From NCBI GenBank assembly GCA_030765045.1, contig CM060965.1:150298374-150362373 (forward strand): 64,000 nucleotides of DNA. Direction: 5' to 3'. This DNA comes from Tenodera sinensis. Its lineage: Eukaryota > Arthropoda > Insecta > Mantodea > Mantidae. Every line of letters begins with the position of its first letter. Position 1 is the stretch's first letter. Positions 20,911 to 31,415 of the stretch are shown piece after piece. The notes under the pieces were generated by a model. That model was not told where the DNA came from. It saw nothing but the letters and a program-made list of their open reading frames with translations, and searched no databases. The position numbers and the translations under genes are program-made.

Positions 20911-23400
20911 CCGTGCCTAATTACGTCACTCATCGGTCAGATCGGGTTGGCCAACAAGGAGGAAGTGCAGCCATTTTCATTAAAAACCATATCACCCATA
21001 AATATTTCCCTCTCCCACCACTTTAGCATATAGAAGCCTGTGCCATTAGGCTATCTTTAGGTGGATTAGATGCATTGCTGATTGTGGCATATGACCCTCC
21101 TGACTATCGCTTCTATGACGCATATTACACGACATTGTTCAACCTCCACCCTCTGGTCTGCATTGCAGCTGACCTCAATGCAAAACATGCCAATTGGCAT
21201 AGTCGTGTTACCAATGCGAAAGGGTGAGGACTATTCCGCCTTATAAGCGGTAACCCAAGCCTCATTGCGCATGGACCGACAGGGCCTACTTTCATCCTGC
21301 CCGAGGGAGACCGGACGTGCTAGATATCATGGTCACTAAGAACTTCCCATTCCATTTAGACTTCATGGCAGTCAACTGGATTCTGACCACAATCCAGTAC
21401 TGGTAGATTCAAATGTTGACATGCCAGCGCTGGTAACTTCAGATTGGACCTATGAGGTAGACTGGGATGCAGCCGTCCTAGAACTGACCGCGTATCGATT
21501 CTATCGAGACGTTAGAGTTGGTGGCCACTGCTTTCTCCCGATACATTTCAAATGTGGTACGCGGGCACCACATCCCATGCCATACACCCAATCCCACCAC
21601 CATCCGAAATAAACTCCGGCTATTGTTAAGAGCTAAATCAAGAGTTCGGAAGCTATGGCAGCGTTTCCGCCATCCCAGGTTGCAGGCTATCTATCTGCGA
21701 TTTAAGACCCTGACCAGGCGCCTCCTACGCACACATCGCAAAGAGGCCTGGGAAAACACTATGAGAAATGTCAACCTCTCAGAAAAGAAGCCATGGCGGA
21801 TAATTAAATCCTTGAAAAGGGATAAATCGCTATATCAGCATCCTATCCATGGCACTCACAGGAGGCTATCTTTTGAACCGCAAGAGAAAGCCACTTACTT
21901 CGCAGACCATTTAGAGTCTCAATTCGAGACCCGGGAGGACATAGAAGACGAGGAGTTTTCTGAGCTCGTGGAAGCAACGGTGGACTACCTCTATGAGGAT
22001 CCACCGCCACCACACGAGGCGATCCATATACCAGTTGTCATCCCAAGGCAAGTTGCCTCCCAAATTAGGTATCTTAAACCTAACAAATCCTCTGGATATG
22101 ATGGCGTCACGACACCCATGCTACAACACCTACCTCGTAAAGCCATTATCAATCAGACGAGGATTTTCAATGCTTACCTGTATCTTCGACAATTTCCTAC
22201 TTCTTGGAAGGAAGCGAGGATGATTTGCATTTAAAAACCAGCCAAGAATCCCATGTTTCCATCAAGTTACCGTTCCATCAGCTTACTCCCGATCATTTCC
22301 AAAATGTTCGAAAGACTACTTCTGTCCCGCCTAACTCCTCTCTTTGAGGAAAGGCAACTCATCCCAGATCATCAGTTTGGTTTCCGTCCAGGTCATTTCA
22401 CTACCTTACAGCTCCTGCGTCTTGTTGAGAAGGCTGCCTTGGGTTTCCAGGAAAACTTCAAAACAGTTGCAGTGCTCCTGGATGTGGATAAGGCCTTTGC
22501 AACAACATAGCACCAGGGCCTACTGTACAAAGTCAGATATGCAGATCTTCCTTCCCCTTACCTGTCCCTCATAGCCAGTTTCCTACGGAACCGCACCTTC
22601 CGGGTGCGAGTGGAGGGCAGGTTATCTACAATCAGACCAATAGCGGCTGGAGTCCCGGAAGCCAATGTTCTGTCGCCACTGCTCTTTGCTGCCTACATGT
22701 CTGATTTCCCCGTAGAACCCAGCACTGTTATGTGCCAGTTTCCCGATTATGTCCTCATACTGGCCCGAAACAAAAATCTACACCTCGACGCCATTGATAG
22801 ATGGAGTGAAAACTGGAGGATGACCATCAGTCCGCAGAAAAGCTCTGCTTTACTGCTAGGTAAAGTCCGAACCTGCAGCCCAGATAGGGACCTGAGACTA
22901 GTCGCCGGAGAATCCCTTGGGTCAACACCGCCAAGTACCTCGGAGTACAGCTTCACCGAGGAGTTACCTTCACTAAACATGTAACAGCTAAAGCTGCCCA
23001 GGGCCACGGAGCTCTAGGAAAGCTGTATCCCATCTTATGATCTACAATCTACATCTCAAACTACACTTGTATCGTGCGATCATCCCTCCCCTGATCCTGT
23101 ATGGATGCGAGGCCTGCGGATCCATGGCTCAAACCACCATCCGTAGATTGCAGGTCGTACAGAACAGGGCGCTTAGGATGATCTACGATACCGACCGATA
23201 CCCATATCCTCCATTCTCATTCTGGCATGCCATACATTGTGGATGTTGTGCGTGAAAGAGCTCAATGTATGTTAAACTTACGCCCCACCCTAACCAGCTG
23301 GTCAATACCCTGGGACAAAATGACCACCATCTTCCTAGGAGGAGAAAAAGCTATGGCTTACCCAAGGATGTCTTGGGTTAATTAGCTCCGCTGCTTCCTC
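20911..23400 (+). pseudogene. Jockey-type ORF2 remnant: partial endonuclease and inactivated reverse transcriptase
   Basis: The endonuclease lacks its N-terminal half. It starts at NYVTHRSDRVGQQGGSAAIF directly after ORF1-type sequence, and keeps CIAADLNAKH (about 21165) and DSDHNPVL (about 21380). Reverse transcriptase follows, mostly in one frame from 21518, with in-frame stops at about 22234 and 22510. Visible motifs are NKSSGYDGVTTPML, DHQFGFRPGHFTTLQL, LLDVDKAFATT (normally AFD), GVPEANVLSPLLFAAY (normally GVPQGSVLSP) and FPDYVLILA in place of YADD. The catalytic box has therefore lost its second Asp. The C-terminal region (23037-23255, another frame) reads LYRAIIPPLILYGCEACGS and RRLQVVQNRALRMI, typical of LINE C-termini. 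It is clearly dead. Confidence 0.85.
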
Positions 23401-24378
23401 ATTACACCAAACATTCCACTGCATTATCGGTTTCGCGCTACCTGACACTTCTCAACTTGCTGGTTACACAAGCAGGCAGGCTACGTGTGCAGAAATGGGC
23501 ATAGGATGGATAGACATTCTGATCGTACTCCCATTCCAAGTCGATAGCAAGAGAGTTACCAATCATCACCATTAGCTGACATTGACAAAAAGCTTGTGAA
23601 GAGACTTCACCTGATATACCTCACGGGTAAATCCGTATTAAATGGGCAGGTACCGTGGGCATACATCCCGCCCGGGTAAACCCGAGTGACTTGTTTTGGC
23701 TCTTGGCTCTTGGCCGATTCTCTCATCCCCCGAGTACGGGCCTTACTGCGTTTCCACGACCGTGGACCTCTCCTAGTGCACCTTCGAGAACACCTTGTTC
23801 TGGGGTTCATATTGTAACCTCCTCCAGGGTTACTCTGCATACCTTAACATGTTCACTGGGCTTCGGAGCGTTACCCCGTTCTGTCCGACTCGCAGGATCC
23901 TCCTGCCGAAGTCGTTCGCCGCCTCGTGACTCCTACGGGCCTCCATACATAGGATCACCTCCTCAGTCACCTTCGTGACTCCTAAGTGTTCAAGCCCAGG
24001 ACCGACCCCCTTCTCAGTCACCCTCACGACGTACACCCACAAACTTGTAACTCTCTAGCCAAAGGTCAATCCCAATAAGGCCTCCTCCAAAGGCAAGGTG
24101 TCGCACACGGGGTTTACGGGTTAGTCAGAGTTGGTCAGAGTTTACTACAGGTAGATTCTCGCGACAGACATTCAATATCATCAATTTAAGTGGGGCGACT
24201 TAGAGCAAGAAGAGTACAAAGGCCAAAGACGGCACATATTTTGTGTATTAGGTAACAATGTAAACTGTGTGTTAATAAAACTTACATCGATACACGCAAT
24301 ATGTGTGACGTCCCTTCATTTTACCTAAATAGTTGGTATCCCTGTGTAATCTGTATTGGAACCTCGGTGTACACATTG

Positions 24379-24600
24379 GGACCAGTGAAAGTAGACAAAA
24401 TTATACTAAGTGAAAAGGGAAAAGAACTATTAGTTATCAATGGATTTAAATTTCGCTTCCATAAGGTGCGTGCTAATGGTAAAGAACGATGGTGTTGTAC
24501 CAACAAAAAGTGCAGAAGCTTTGTTAGGTGTAATTTGCTCCGGATATGCGGTCTGAATTTTCGTCTTCACCGCGCAGAACCACAAATGCATGCGAATCAT
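24379..24600 (+). CDS. FLYWCH-type zinc-finger-like segment (partial exon or fossil)
   Basis: The open frame 24301-24675 contains, from about residue 27, VKVDKIILSEKGKELLVING, then FKFRFHKVRANGKERWCCTN and KKCRSFVRC. This fits the FLYWCH finger pattern (hydrophobic-rich start, Gly-Lys-x-x-Leu, Tyr/Phe pairs, Trp-x-Cys and a second Cys five residues later). The terminal His-x-His is not clean; HRAEPQMH is the closest. In insects such fingers occur as alternative 3' exons of mod(mdg4)-like genes and in transposon-related proteins. GGGACCAG at about 24371-24378 could be a splice acceptor. Whether it is an expressed exon, a retrocopy or a fossil cannot be told here. Confidence 0.5.
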
Positions 24601-25045
24601 TTCATTCATACCCTAATTCACAATTTTACTCGTCACATCCGAACATTTTTAATTTTATCGTATAAATGTCCTTAAAGATATACAAGCGTAGACTTTTATT
24701 AAGATAAGAAATTGCAACACCACAAAAATTAAAAAATCAGTGACAAGGACAAAAATGTCCATTATCTCAAGTGTTTTATATCAGTATAGGAATAATATAA
24801 TTTCCAGGCAGAGATTCATTTCGGTATGTCACAAACAACTGCAAAATACTAACTTTTAGTTTTGAAAAAATTGTGACGTAGTCATATGGCTAAAATTTTA
24901 ATTCAACTATATATGCACGATATTGTAAAGTTTGTATTTTATTTCTATGACAATTACTTCACATATATGTCGTGTTTCTTTTAAAAACTCTTACGTGGCT
25001 TGGGCCGCAACCCGTATACTACCCAACGGTATTTAGGGTAATATT

Positions 25046-25290
25046 CCAGGCGGCGTCCTGGCCGAGCGGTTAGCGCGCTAGCCTACCACCTAGGCGGCCC
25101 GGGTTCGATCCCAGGGACCCGCATGTGGTATTCGTGGTGGACGAAGCGGCGTCTGGGCGGGTTTTCTCCGGGTTCTCCGGTTTCCCCCGCCATCTCATTC
25201 CACCGGTGCTCCATCTTCATTCCATGTATCATCAGTGTCACCGCCTGTGGTGCCGTAGTAGTAAAAGCGGGCGTTAAACACTACACACAC
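25046..25290 (+). mobile_element. SINE A, full-length tRNA-derived element with 11-bp target duplication
   Basis: AGGGTAATATT at 25035-25045 and 25291-25301 flanks a 245-bp element. The head carries a Pol III A box (TGGCCGAGCGGTTAGCG, from 25059) and B box (GGTTCGATCC, 25102-25111), resembling a Ser/Leu-type tRNA. The body includes GGTGGACGAAGCGGCG and CATCTCATTCCACC. The end is GCGGGCGTTAAAC plus a short CTACACACAC tail. The copies at 5650-5808 and 6031-6085 belong to the same family. Such elements are transcribed by Pol III and mobilised by a LINE. Confidence 0.9.
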
Positions 25291-25797
25291 AGGGTAATAT
25301 TTCGACCGCGGGACGCAACACGTATGTCCCCGTCACCCAAGCCAGCACTCTTGTAGGGCCGATCTGATTTCCTCGATAGCAAGCAATCCACTACGTCAGA
25401 TCACACCACGGTCTCCGCTGCACCCGTGTACACCAATATCAGGTACCACTTTCCGCGATGATGTCGCCCATTATCCTGCACAAGGCGTACATTACTTTAG
25501 GGGTCGGCAATGATAGCTCCGATGTGTCCCTTTTCATATCGGTACTTATTTATTTACCTTTAGTTTGTTGAAAAGGCGTGAACGGTCCCTCACTGGATGT
25601 CCCGGCCAACCACACTCCCAATGTGCACGTGTACGTTTGGGAGATCGTCGATGTCCTGGAGCTGTTCCCCCGTCCGTGCATCCCAGCCCAAACGTCGCTA
25701 CACAAAATATGTAGATCTTATTAAACAATGCAATTTCTGTCAAATAAATTTTTGTGGAGTCAACCATGTCGAAGATATTCTTTATTATTTGCCTGAA

Positions 25798-26040
25798 TCT
25801 TGCAATAATTATAGTTCCCTTAAATGGAAAGTAATTATTCCTTTTTTATCCCTTGGCCATGTAAAGGGAACGGTGAGCAACATAGGAATTAGCTTTAAAG
25901 GATTTGACTCTTTTAAAGCCCAGTATATTCCCTTATTTACCTTGCACCTATAAGAAAATAGTAATAAGATAATTTCTGCAAACATTGATCTCGATTAGTA
26001 TGCAGTAGAAAGAGGAATAAGCCTTTGTAAGAATTTAATT
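25798..26040 (+). repeat. RepA, 3' portion
   Basis: It matches the last third of RepA: AAATGGAAA...ATTATTC, GGCCATGTAAAGGGAACGG, TTTAAAGGATTTGACTC, AATAAGATAATTTCTGC and GAATAAGCCTTTGTAAG in the same order as in 1330-1530 and 51430-51680. Confidence 0.65.
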
Positions 26041-27149
26041 AAACTTGGGGCAACTTATATGTTCTTGGAAATTGACTATTTTCAGAAATGAACCACGCAA
26101 AATGCAACAACATTACAACAACAGGAATCGCAACGTTTAAGACGTCTGTGCTTATACCATCATCCTTGCATTCAGAATTCCTCAGCCATTGGACAACTTC
26201 TATACTTCACAATCTGTGATCATTATCACCGTACATGTTGCCTGAAAAGCTGCAATTCTCTAATAATAACATATACAATTGATGTTTCAACACCGCATTT
26301 AAGTTACTTGGGTGAATTAAAAAAATATTATTAAAATCATTTGGATGAAAATAAAGCCTAAGACCACACATTGCAACAGGAATGAGTATCTTTGCTGAGA
26401 CCAGAATTTTTCCACAGACAACGATATGTAGTGTTTTCAAATGTCAGGTCATTCAAGATAAGATTGATTGAGGAAAATACTCTGGAAAGTAATCGCAAGA
26501 TCCATTAATTATTTAAAATTAGATGTCTCAAACCATGCCTTTACGCGGGACGTTCGGAAATGATTTATAGTAACAGTTTTTACATCTTATTCATAAAATT
26601 AAGTCAATGCACAGGTCGCGCGTTACTTCCTGACGAATGAAAATTTTATATGAAAGGTTGAATGCGAGTCACTACTCAGCTTTTGCGGGAACGTTGGCAT
26701 CGAGAGAGAGGAGGTACAGTCTGCAGTGAGATGATGCACATGCTTCTGAGCTTAAGTAGTACAGCACTACAAATCAATTTATCACACTTCAGCCACACGT
26801 ATTATACACTGTACCTCTATAGCTGTTTCCACTTAACTTTATTGCATTTCTTCTATTCCCGACATTTCTCCCTCGTCTTCTTCCTCTTCCAAATTACTGT
26901 TATTTTCGTTGCATGCGTACATCTGTACCGCACAAAGCTTTTGCAGTCGACTGTATACACAAACGCGACAGAGGAAAACAGAGGTGTCTGTTATCGTAGC
27001 ATAAACACTTGCTGATCTATTTATTAAGGGTAGGCCAACTCACTGGATTTCTGTTCAAGGTCATTCGTCAAGAACAAACGCGCAATATTGAGATGTCTCA
27101 ATATGCTCGTCACCAACGTCAATACACTCCTGTCACCTTGCTACGAACG
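26041..27149. other. Unassigned sequence
   Basis: No gene recognised. The 117-codon frame at 26662-27015 has a hydrophobic, Ser/Phe-rich composition but no domain. Confidence 0.4.
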
Positions 27150-27475
27150 GAGCCATTTTATGGGGGTATGGGGGTACCACGCAGCCACTCGTGGACAGCT
27201 GCCTGCAATATCATAGTGTTGCCAAAACTTCACTTTGCAACGCGTCCTTCATGTTATCGAACCAAGACTTTCTTCTCAGGTGTATGGTAGTAATTGGTTA
27301 CCAGCTTCTCCAAAAAGTCTAGATCTTCATTCTCCATTTCCAATAGTCTACAGACTTCTCTTGTGCTCTCCTTTTGTGTTTGTGTCAAGTCCTGTGAAAT
27401 GCAAGGGGCACACATCTTTCTGAAACGCTTTTTGACTCCTTTACTCAAAAGCCATGCAATCAATCCATCTTGCCC
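27150..27475 (-). pseudogene. Mariner-type transposase fragment
   Basis: On the minus strand from about 27463: KMCAPCISQDLTQTQKESTR, then EVCRLLEMENEDLDFLEKLVT, then YYHTPEKK. Mariner transposases have K.CARWVP..LT..QK..RV..C..LL, then ..FL..IVTGDETW..HY.PE.K at this point. The segment that would hold GDETW, with the first catalytic Asp of the DDD triad, appears deleted between LVT and the following Tyr. Downstream, MKDALQ and AVHEWLRGTP in different frames resemble the mariner C-terminus. No terminal inverted repeats were identified. It is a short, dead remnant. Confidence 0.6.
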
Positions 27476-28244
27476 ATGATGGTCACCTTCCTTCGTAATT
27501 TAGTAATCTTCCATATTCCATTTAACGCTTTCTCTACTTAACACAAACAAGCGCTGTTCATTCACTGCACGATCTTCGTAATAACCATCTGTGGTGTGGT
27601 TCATCTTCCTACGAGAGGACCTGCTCAGAGATGGAGTGGTATTTTTTTAACAACCCCACTGTAAATCATTTCCGAACGCCCCATGTAAATGGTATTTTTT
27701 TCCCTTAATTTTTCATTAACTAAGTACGTTTTAAGTGGCACTTTGCAGAATTGAAGCTCTAGAATATACAATTGGCGTCCTCCACGTCTTACACCAAGCT
27801 TCCAGCGCTGAAAATTGGTAATATGAAATTACGTATTACTATCTGACAAATGCCCATCCATAAGTAGTGTCAAATGACGCTAACAGTAAAACAAATCAAA
27901 ATGCCATGTCCAGTATTCGAACAACGCAGACAATTCCAACATCTCTTCATGCAGCACTCAATGCCTGCCATCTGTCAGTCGAAATGTAATGGACATTTTT
28001 ATGGCAACTTAATTGTACAAGCAAGCTTAACCAAAAGAGCCAGATACACGGTGTTTGTTGCATTTTCATTAAATTAACCTTGTGTTATCGCGTTACAGTA
28101 TTTTATACAATTTTCGTAACTATTGTGTTATAAATGTACACTATTCCTTTAAACATATGGTATTATAAATTTATATCAGAATAAATACAGAGCACCCTTA
28201 GATAAATTTAATAAAAAAAAAAGCACTTGCTGCTTATTACCTTC
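27476..28244. other. Unassigned sequence
   Basis: No gene or repeat was recognised. The minus-strand sequence next to the mariner remnant may contain further degraded transposon. Confidence 0.35.
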
Positions 28245-28379
28245 ACTAACAGGTACCAGAAATAGGGAAGTAGGAAACAGGAAATACTGTATTCCACCCA
28301 AATGTTCAATATCCAGAGTACACTAAAACTGTAGGTTCCAAGGCGCGCATTGCATGTGTGTGCGTGCGTGCGTGCGTGC

Positions 28380-28429
<50 letters not shown>

Positions 28430-28493
28430 CAGCATACACTCAGCAATATGTTGGATAAATAAATACGAGTCCGATACATACGTTCAGCACGTT
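28245..28493 (+). repeat. RepA, 5' half of a copy split by the second LTR element
   Basis: GGGAAGTAGGAAACAGGAA, TACTGTATTCCACCCAAATG and TTCAATATCCAGA match the RepA start. A microsatellite follows where other copies have CTGTCTGT, then CAGCATACACTCA. The copy continues at 34259 beyond the LTR element (TTTCAGAAAAACAACATGAA, GATTTTAAAAAATATTCTCC), as in the equivalent part of copy 50650-51735. Confidence 0.7.
28355..28427. repeat. (TGCG)n(TG)n microsatellite inside RepA
   Basis: TGTGTG, then about six TGCG units, then about 21 TG. It occupies the same place within RepA as the (TG)n at 50761-50846. Confidence 0.9.
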
Positions 28494-29187
28494 TGTGGCT
28501 GGTCGTCCTAAGGCCTCACACAGATGCCTCGGCTGAGATCTTATCTCGTGGGTGTTGAAGAAATAATAACCATAGTTATTATTGTGAAACCTTTTTTATT
28601 CCAGTGCACAGTAAATGCCACTCTTCCTACCATATACCCTTTTGTTATTGACTCGTCACTGACTGTTCCTCGCGGTACTGGCCGGCGCTGATACTAATGT
28701 TGCAGGGGTGTTGTAATGTCGGAGTGTGTTGTAGGGCTCTCGGTGTGTGTTGTAGGACTCCCGGGGTGTATTACAGGACTGGCCTTTTAAAATGCGTGTT
28801 CGCTGGTTTTATGATCTTTTCCCATTTCCCCTGACTATACCCTTACTTTCTGACCACGCGGTTGCCGTCATTGGTGGAAATTCATATTGGACGCGTGGCT
28901 CCCGAATTTCCACCTATAGGCATGCCTTGCTGTGGCGGGAGTTCCAGGAGGGGATTCCGCCTCACTGCACAGGGCGCACTATTAGCCTAACAAAAGGCAC
29001 AAAAGGATTTTTCGCCTTTTGTTCAGCATTGTCGGCGTCGTCACACTAATGACTGTTTTAACCTGAGTTGGAGCAAACTCTAGCTGATACCCACCTGTTA
29101 CGCATCTACCTGCTACACGGAATGATCGGTTGGTGAACATTTTGTTTAAGAATTTGCTTTAGCAATTGATTTGATTTATCCCGCTAG
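28494..29187 (-). repeat. 3' LTR of the second element (~694 bp)
   Basis: It begins TGTGGCTGGTCG and ends CCCGCTAG. It pairs with 33553-34258 and is shorter by a deletion in the GTTGTAGGACTC repeat region. Confidence 0.88.
28562..28600 (-). promoter_or_regulatory. Stem-loop and polyadenylation signal in the LTR
   Basis: On the minus strand, AATAAA (28595-28600) lies just before a near-perfect hairpin with 9-bp arms (AATAATAAC 28562-28570 with GTTATTATT 28575-28583). The same arrangement exists in the other LTR near 33607-33645. It is a plausible 3'-processing signal. Confidence 0.4.
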
Positions 29188-30183
29188 AAATGCCCCGCTG
29201 TGAAGAAATCAGTTACCACCTTGGGTAGGAATTGATTTTTTCAGAGCTCGTCTCCCACTGAGCTTAAAAATTTTCTTTCTTTTCTCTTTTTACATTTTCC
29301 GGGCTGTCGGCGAGTCAGTGTTTTTTTTATCATATGACGGCGCAATGGGTATATGGTTTGATCATTGAGTATTCCCTTTTTTACATATTTTTCATACTGA
29401 ACATATTACAGAGGTTATCCTTTTGAATGACATCTTTTAAATACACATATACACATACATAAATAGCCCTTCGAATTTTACATATTTCATATGAAATATA
29501 CTCACGTGGAATACACACACATATAAATCACAGATTACCCTTTCGAAGAACATATTTTGAATACACATACACATACATAAATAGCCCTTCGAATTTTACA
29601 TATTTCATGTGAAATATACTTACATGGAATACACATTTATAAATACTCATTTGAATTTTATATATACTTTACATGAATGACCTGTACAATTGGCGTACAT
29701 ATTTCATATGAAAGTGACCTGGATTTATTTTCTTCCCCACTATCCTTGACACTTTTATTTCGGTTCACATCTTTAGGTCTTTTCACACGGCACTGACTAC
29801 ATGTCTTCGGTATTTGAAGATTTCAGAAATTAAGATCTGTGTGAAGCAACTGTGTGTTAATATATGAATTACCGTTATCACGTCACCAGAGTTGTCAATC
29901 ATTTATTCTTATTGCTGGCAATAGTTCAGTATACTAGTTCTGACGAAAGTAGGAAATCCTATTATTACAATTAATTTGGAATTCCTTTCGCCAAACAGCC
30001 TATCTGAGAGGCCTCGCTTTCCAGTGTCACGTGATTGCGTCATATTTACAGGATCTAATATTTACAATTTACTAATTACTACGATTAATGCAATCTTCCA
30101 CCTTACCCGTGAGGTACAAATTTTTTTTAAAATTATGTATTTAGTGCATTTCCTTGCTCCACATGCGATTTGGTTTTTATTTT
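29188..30183 (-). other. 3' noncoding region of the second element, with a 118-bp tandem duplication
   Basis: CACATACATAAATAGCCCTT, CGAATTTTACATATTTCAT and GAAATATACT recur at 29451 and 29569 (period 118 bp). No reading frame or envelope-like feature is present. The polypurine tract before the LTR is not clear; AGCGGGGC (minus strand) is the nearest purine-rich run. Confidence 0.6.
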
Positions 30184-30384
30184 CTATTCCCTGAAGGGTC
30201 TTAGCAGTGAAAGGTGGTAACGGCCCAGGTTCTTCTGGCTTTTTATTTCCCGTATTTCAAATGCAAGTGGCCCGAATTGGTTCACAATCTCACATGGGCC
30301 TCTCCAAAGTTCTTCCACCTTCGCATTTCTTCTGTCCAGTGCGGAGGATATGGGGTGCCGTCTTAGTAGCACGTTTACTTCCAT
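30184..30384 (-). pseudogene. Integrase C-terminal domain remnant
   Basis: This 66-codon frame reads VNVLLRRHPISSALDRRNAK, then VEELWRGPCEIV and GRYHLSLLRPF. That is the recognisable C-terminal DNA-binding region of gypsy-type integrases (normally LLR.HPLSSA..... KF...W.GPY.V ....NV..LKPY). The zinc-binding and DDE core domains that should precede it are missing. It sits directly after the protease-containing frame, in a different frame. It marks the right-hand side of an internal pol deletion of roughly 2 kb compared with intact elements. Confidence 0.75.
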
Positions 30385-30949
30385 TCAACGCCGGGACATT
30401 TTTGGTTACTGCGCATATCCTTCCCAATAAACTGGTTTCCAGGTCAAATACCTCGTATTCCGGCTGTCCACTAATTGCCTGTACATTACCGTCTGCCCAT
30501 TCATTTAGAGCTCGTATTTCCTGCACTCGCATGCTATACTGTTTAAACACCTTATCCTCGAACGGGTTTTCGCGAGGATAACTTTCACTTTCGATGTCCC
30601 TGGCATTCCTATCCTCGTCATTATTCCCGTGTTTACCATTATCATCATCAACTATCCATAGCCCTTCATTTCCCTTTTCGTACTCGTTATTCCCATCGGA
30701 CTTATTCTTCATGGATATTCTTTCTACAAAGAATTCTGTATTTTGTGTATTTTCTCCGTCTCCGAAACTCTCTTTATCATCTCTTGTCATTTGCGTGAAT
30801 GGAACTGAAAAACTCTTTTCTTGTGCGGTGATCTGCGTCCTTTGACGTTCGAAGTCTATGTTTGCCCGCGTGGCCATTAAGAAATCTGACCCGATAATTA
30901 ATTCCGTCGACAACCTTGGCACAATTAGCGCAATAATATCCAACTTCAC
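30290..30949 (-). pseudogene. C-terminal half of retroelement protease plus acidic linker
   Basis: It begins MKLDIIALIVPRLSTELIIG then SDFLMATRANIDF. The LIIGSDFL motif is the second conserved segment of gypsy-type aspartic proteases. The following ~150 residues are acidic and Asn-rich with no domain. The first half of the protease is in a different frame (31257-30946), and the two overlap by four bases, so one small indel near 30950-30965 broke the protease. The C-terminal 30 residues read the integrase remnant region out of frame. Confidence 0.7.
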
Positions 30950-31257
30950 CCCTTTTCGGTCTCTATCAATACTTGTTGAGTTATTCTCGTTTTGCTTCTA
31001 CCGATAGTCAATACACAGTATACATTAGAGACAGGTAGTGTTTGTAGTTCTAGCCCACGCAATTTCAAATTGTTAAATAGTTCCTGACTACAGTCTGTCA
31101 CATTAGACCCGGTATCCACTATTGCGTGACAATCCATTCCTCCTATCGTAACTGCGGTCCTGGGCGCCTCCACAATGTCACACATTCTATATTTACTTAA
31201 ATTCCTTTTAGCTTCGGGATGCTCTGCGCGGTCCTTATTGTCATTTGATAGACCCAT
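30946..31257 (-). pseudogene. N-terminal half of retroelement aspartic protease
   Basis: MGLSNDNKDRAEH starts at a true ATG. VTIGGMDCHAIVDTGSNV contains the active-site Asp-Thr-Gly-Ser at about residue 48. The frame ends TRITQQVLIETEKG just where the second half continues in the next frame. In intact elements this protease cleaves Gag-Pol. The gag frame ends at 31416 and this frame opens only at about 31350, so any gag-pol frameshift overlap has also been lost. Confidence 0.75.
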
Positions 31258-31415
31258 ATCATTCTCCTTTTCATTTCTGTTTATTTCATCATCATTCGGG
31301 GCGCATATCGGAGAATTTATGTCCCCGTTTATTAGTTTAAAGAACCCCGGTCAGCTTCTTGGGTACATTTTACGGGAGCCTTGAACCTTACATCCTGGGA
31401 TGGGCCTGTACCGTG

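Larger units (their letters stand above)
19390..24060 (+). mobile_element. Decayed Jockey-like non-LTR retrotransposon
   Basis: The order is ORF1 (Gag-like with zinc knuckles), a partial endonuclease, reverse transcriptase, and a GC-rich tail, all on the plus strand and broken by several stops and frameshifts. The base composition is clearly richer in GC than the flanks, so the edges can be placed roughly near 19390 and 24060. No poly(A) tail or target duplication was found. The assignment to the Jockey group rests on the ORF1 architecture and reverse-transcriptase motifs described in the two entries below. Confidence 0.8.

Noticed and set aside
29430..29640. CRISPR-like direct repeats
   Set aside because: Only two 118-bp tandem copies occur, in the untranslated part of a eukaryotic LTR element.
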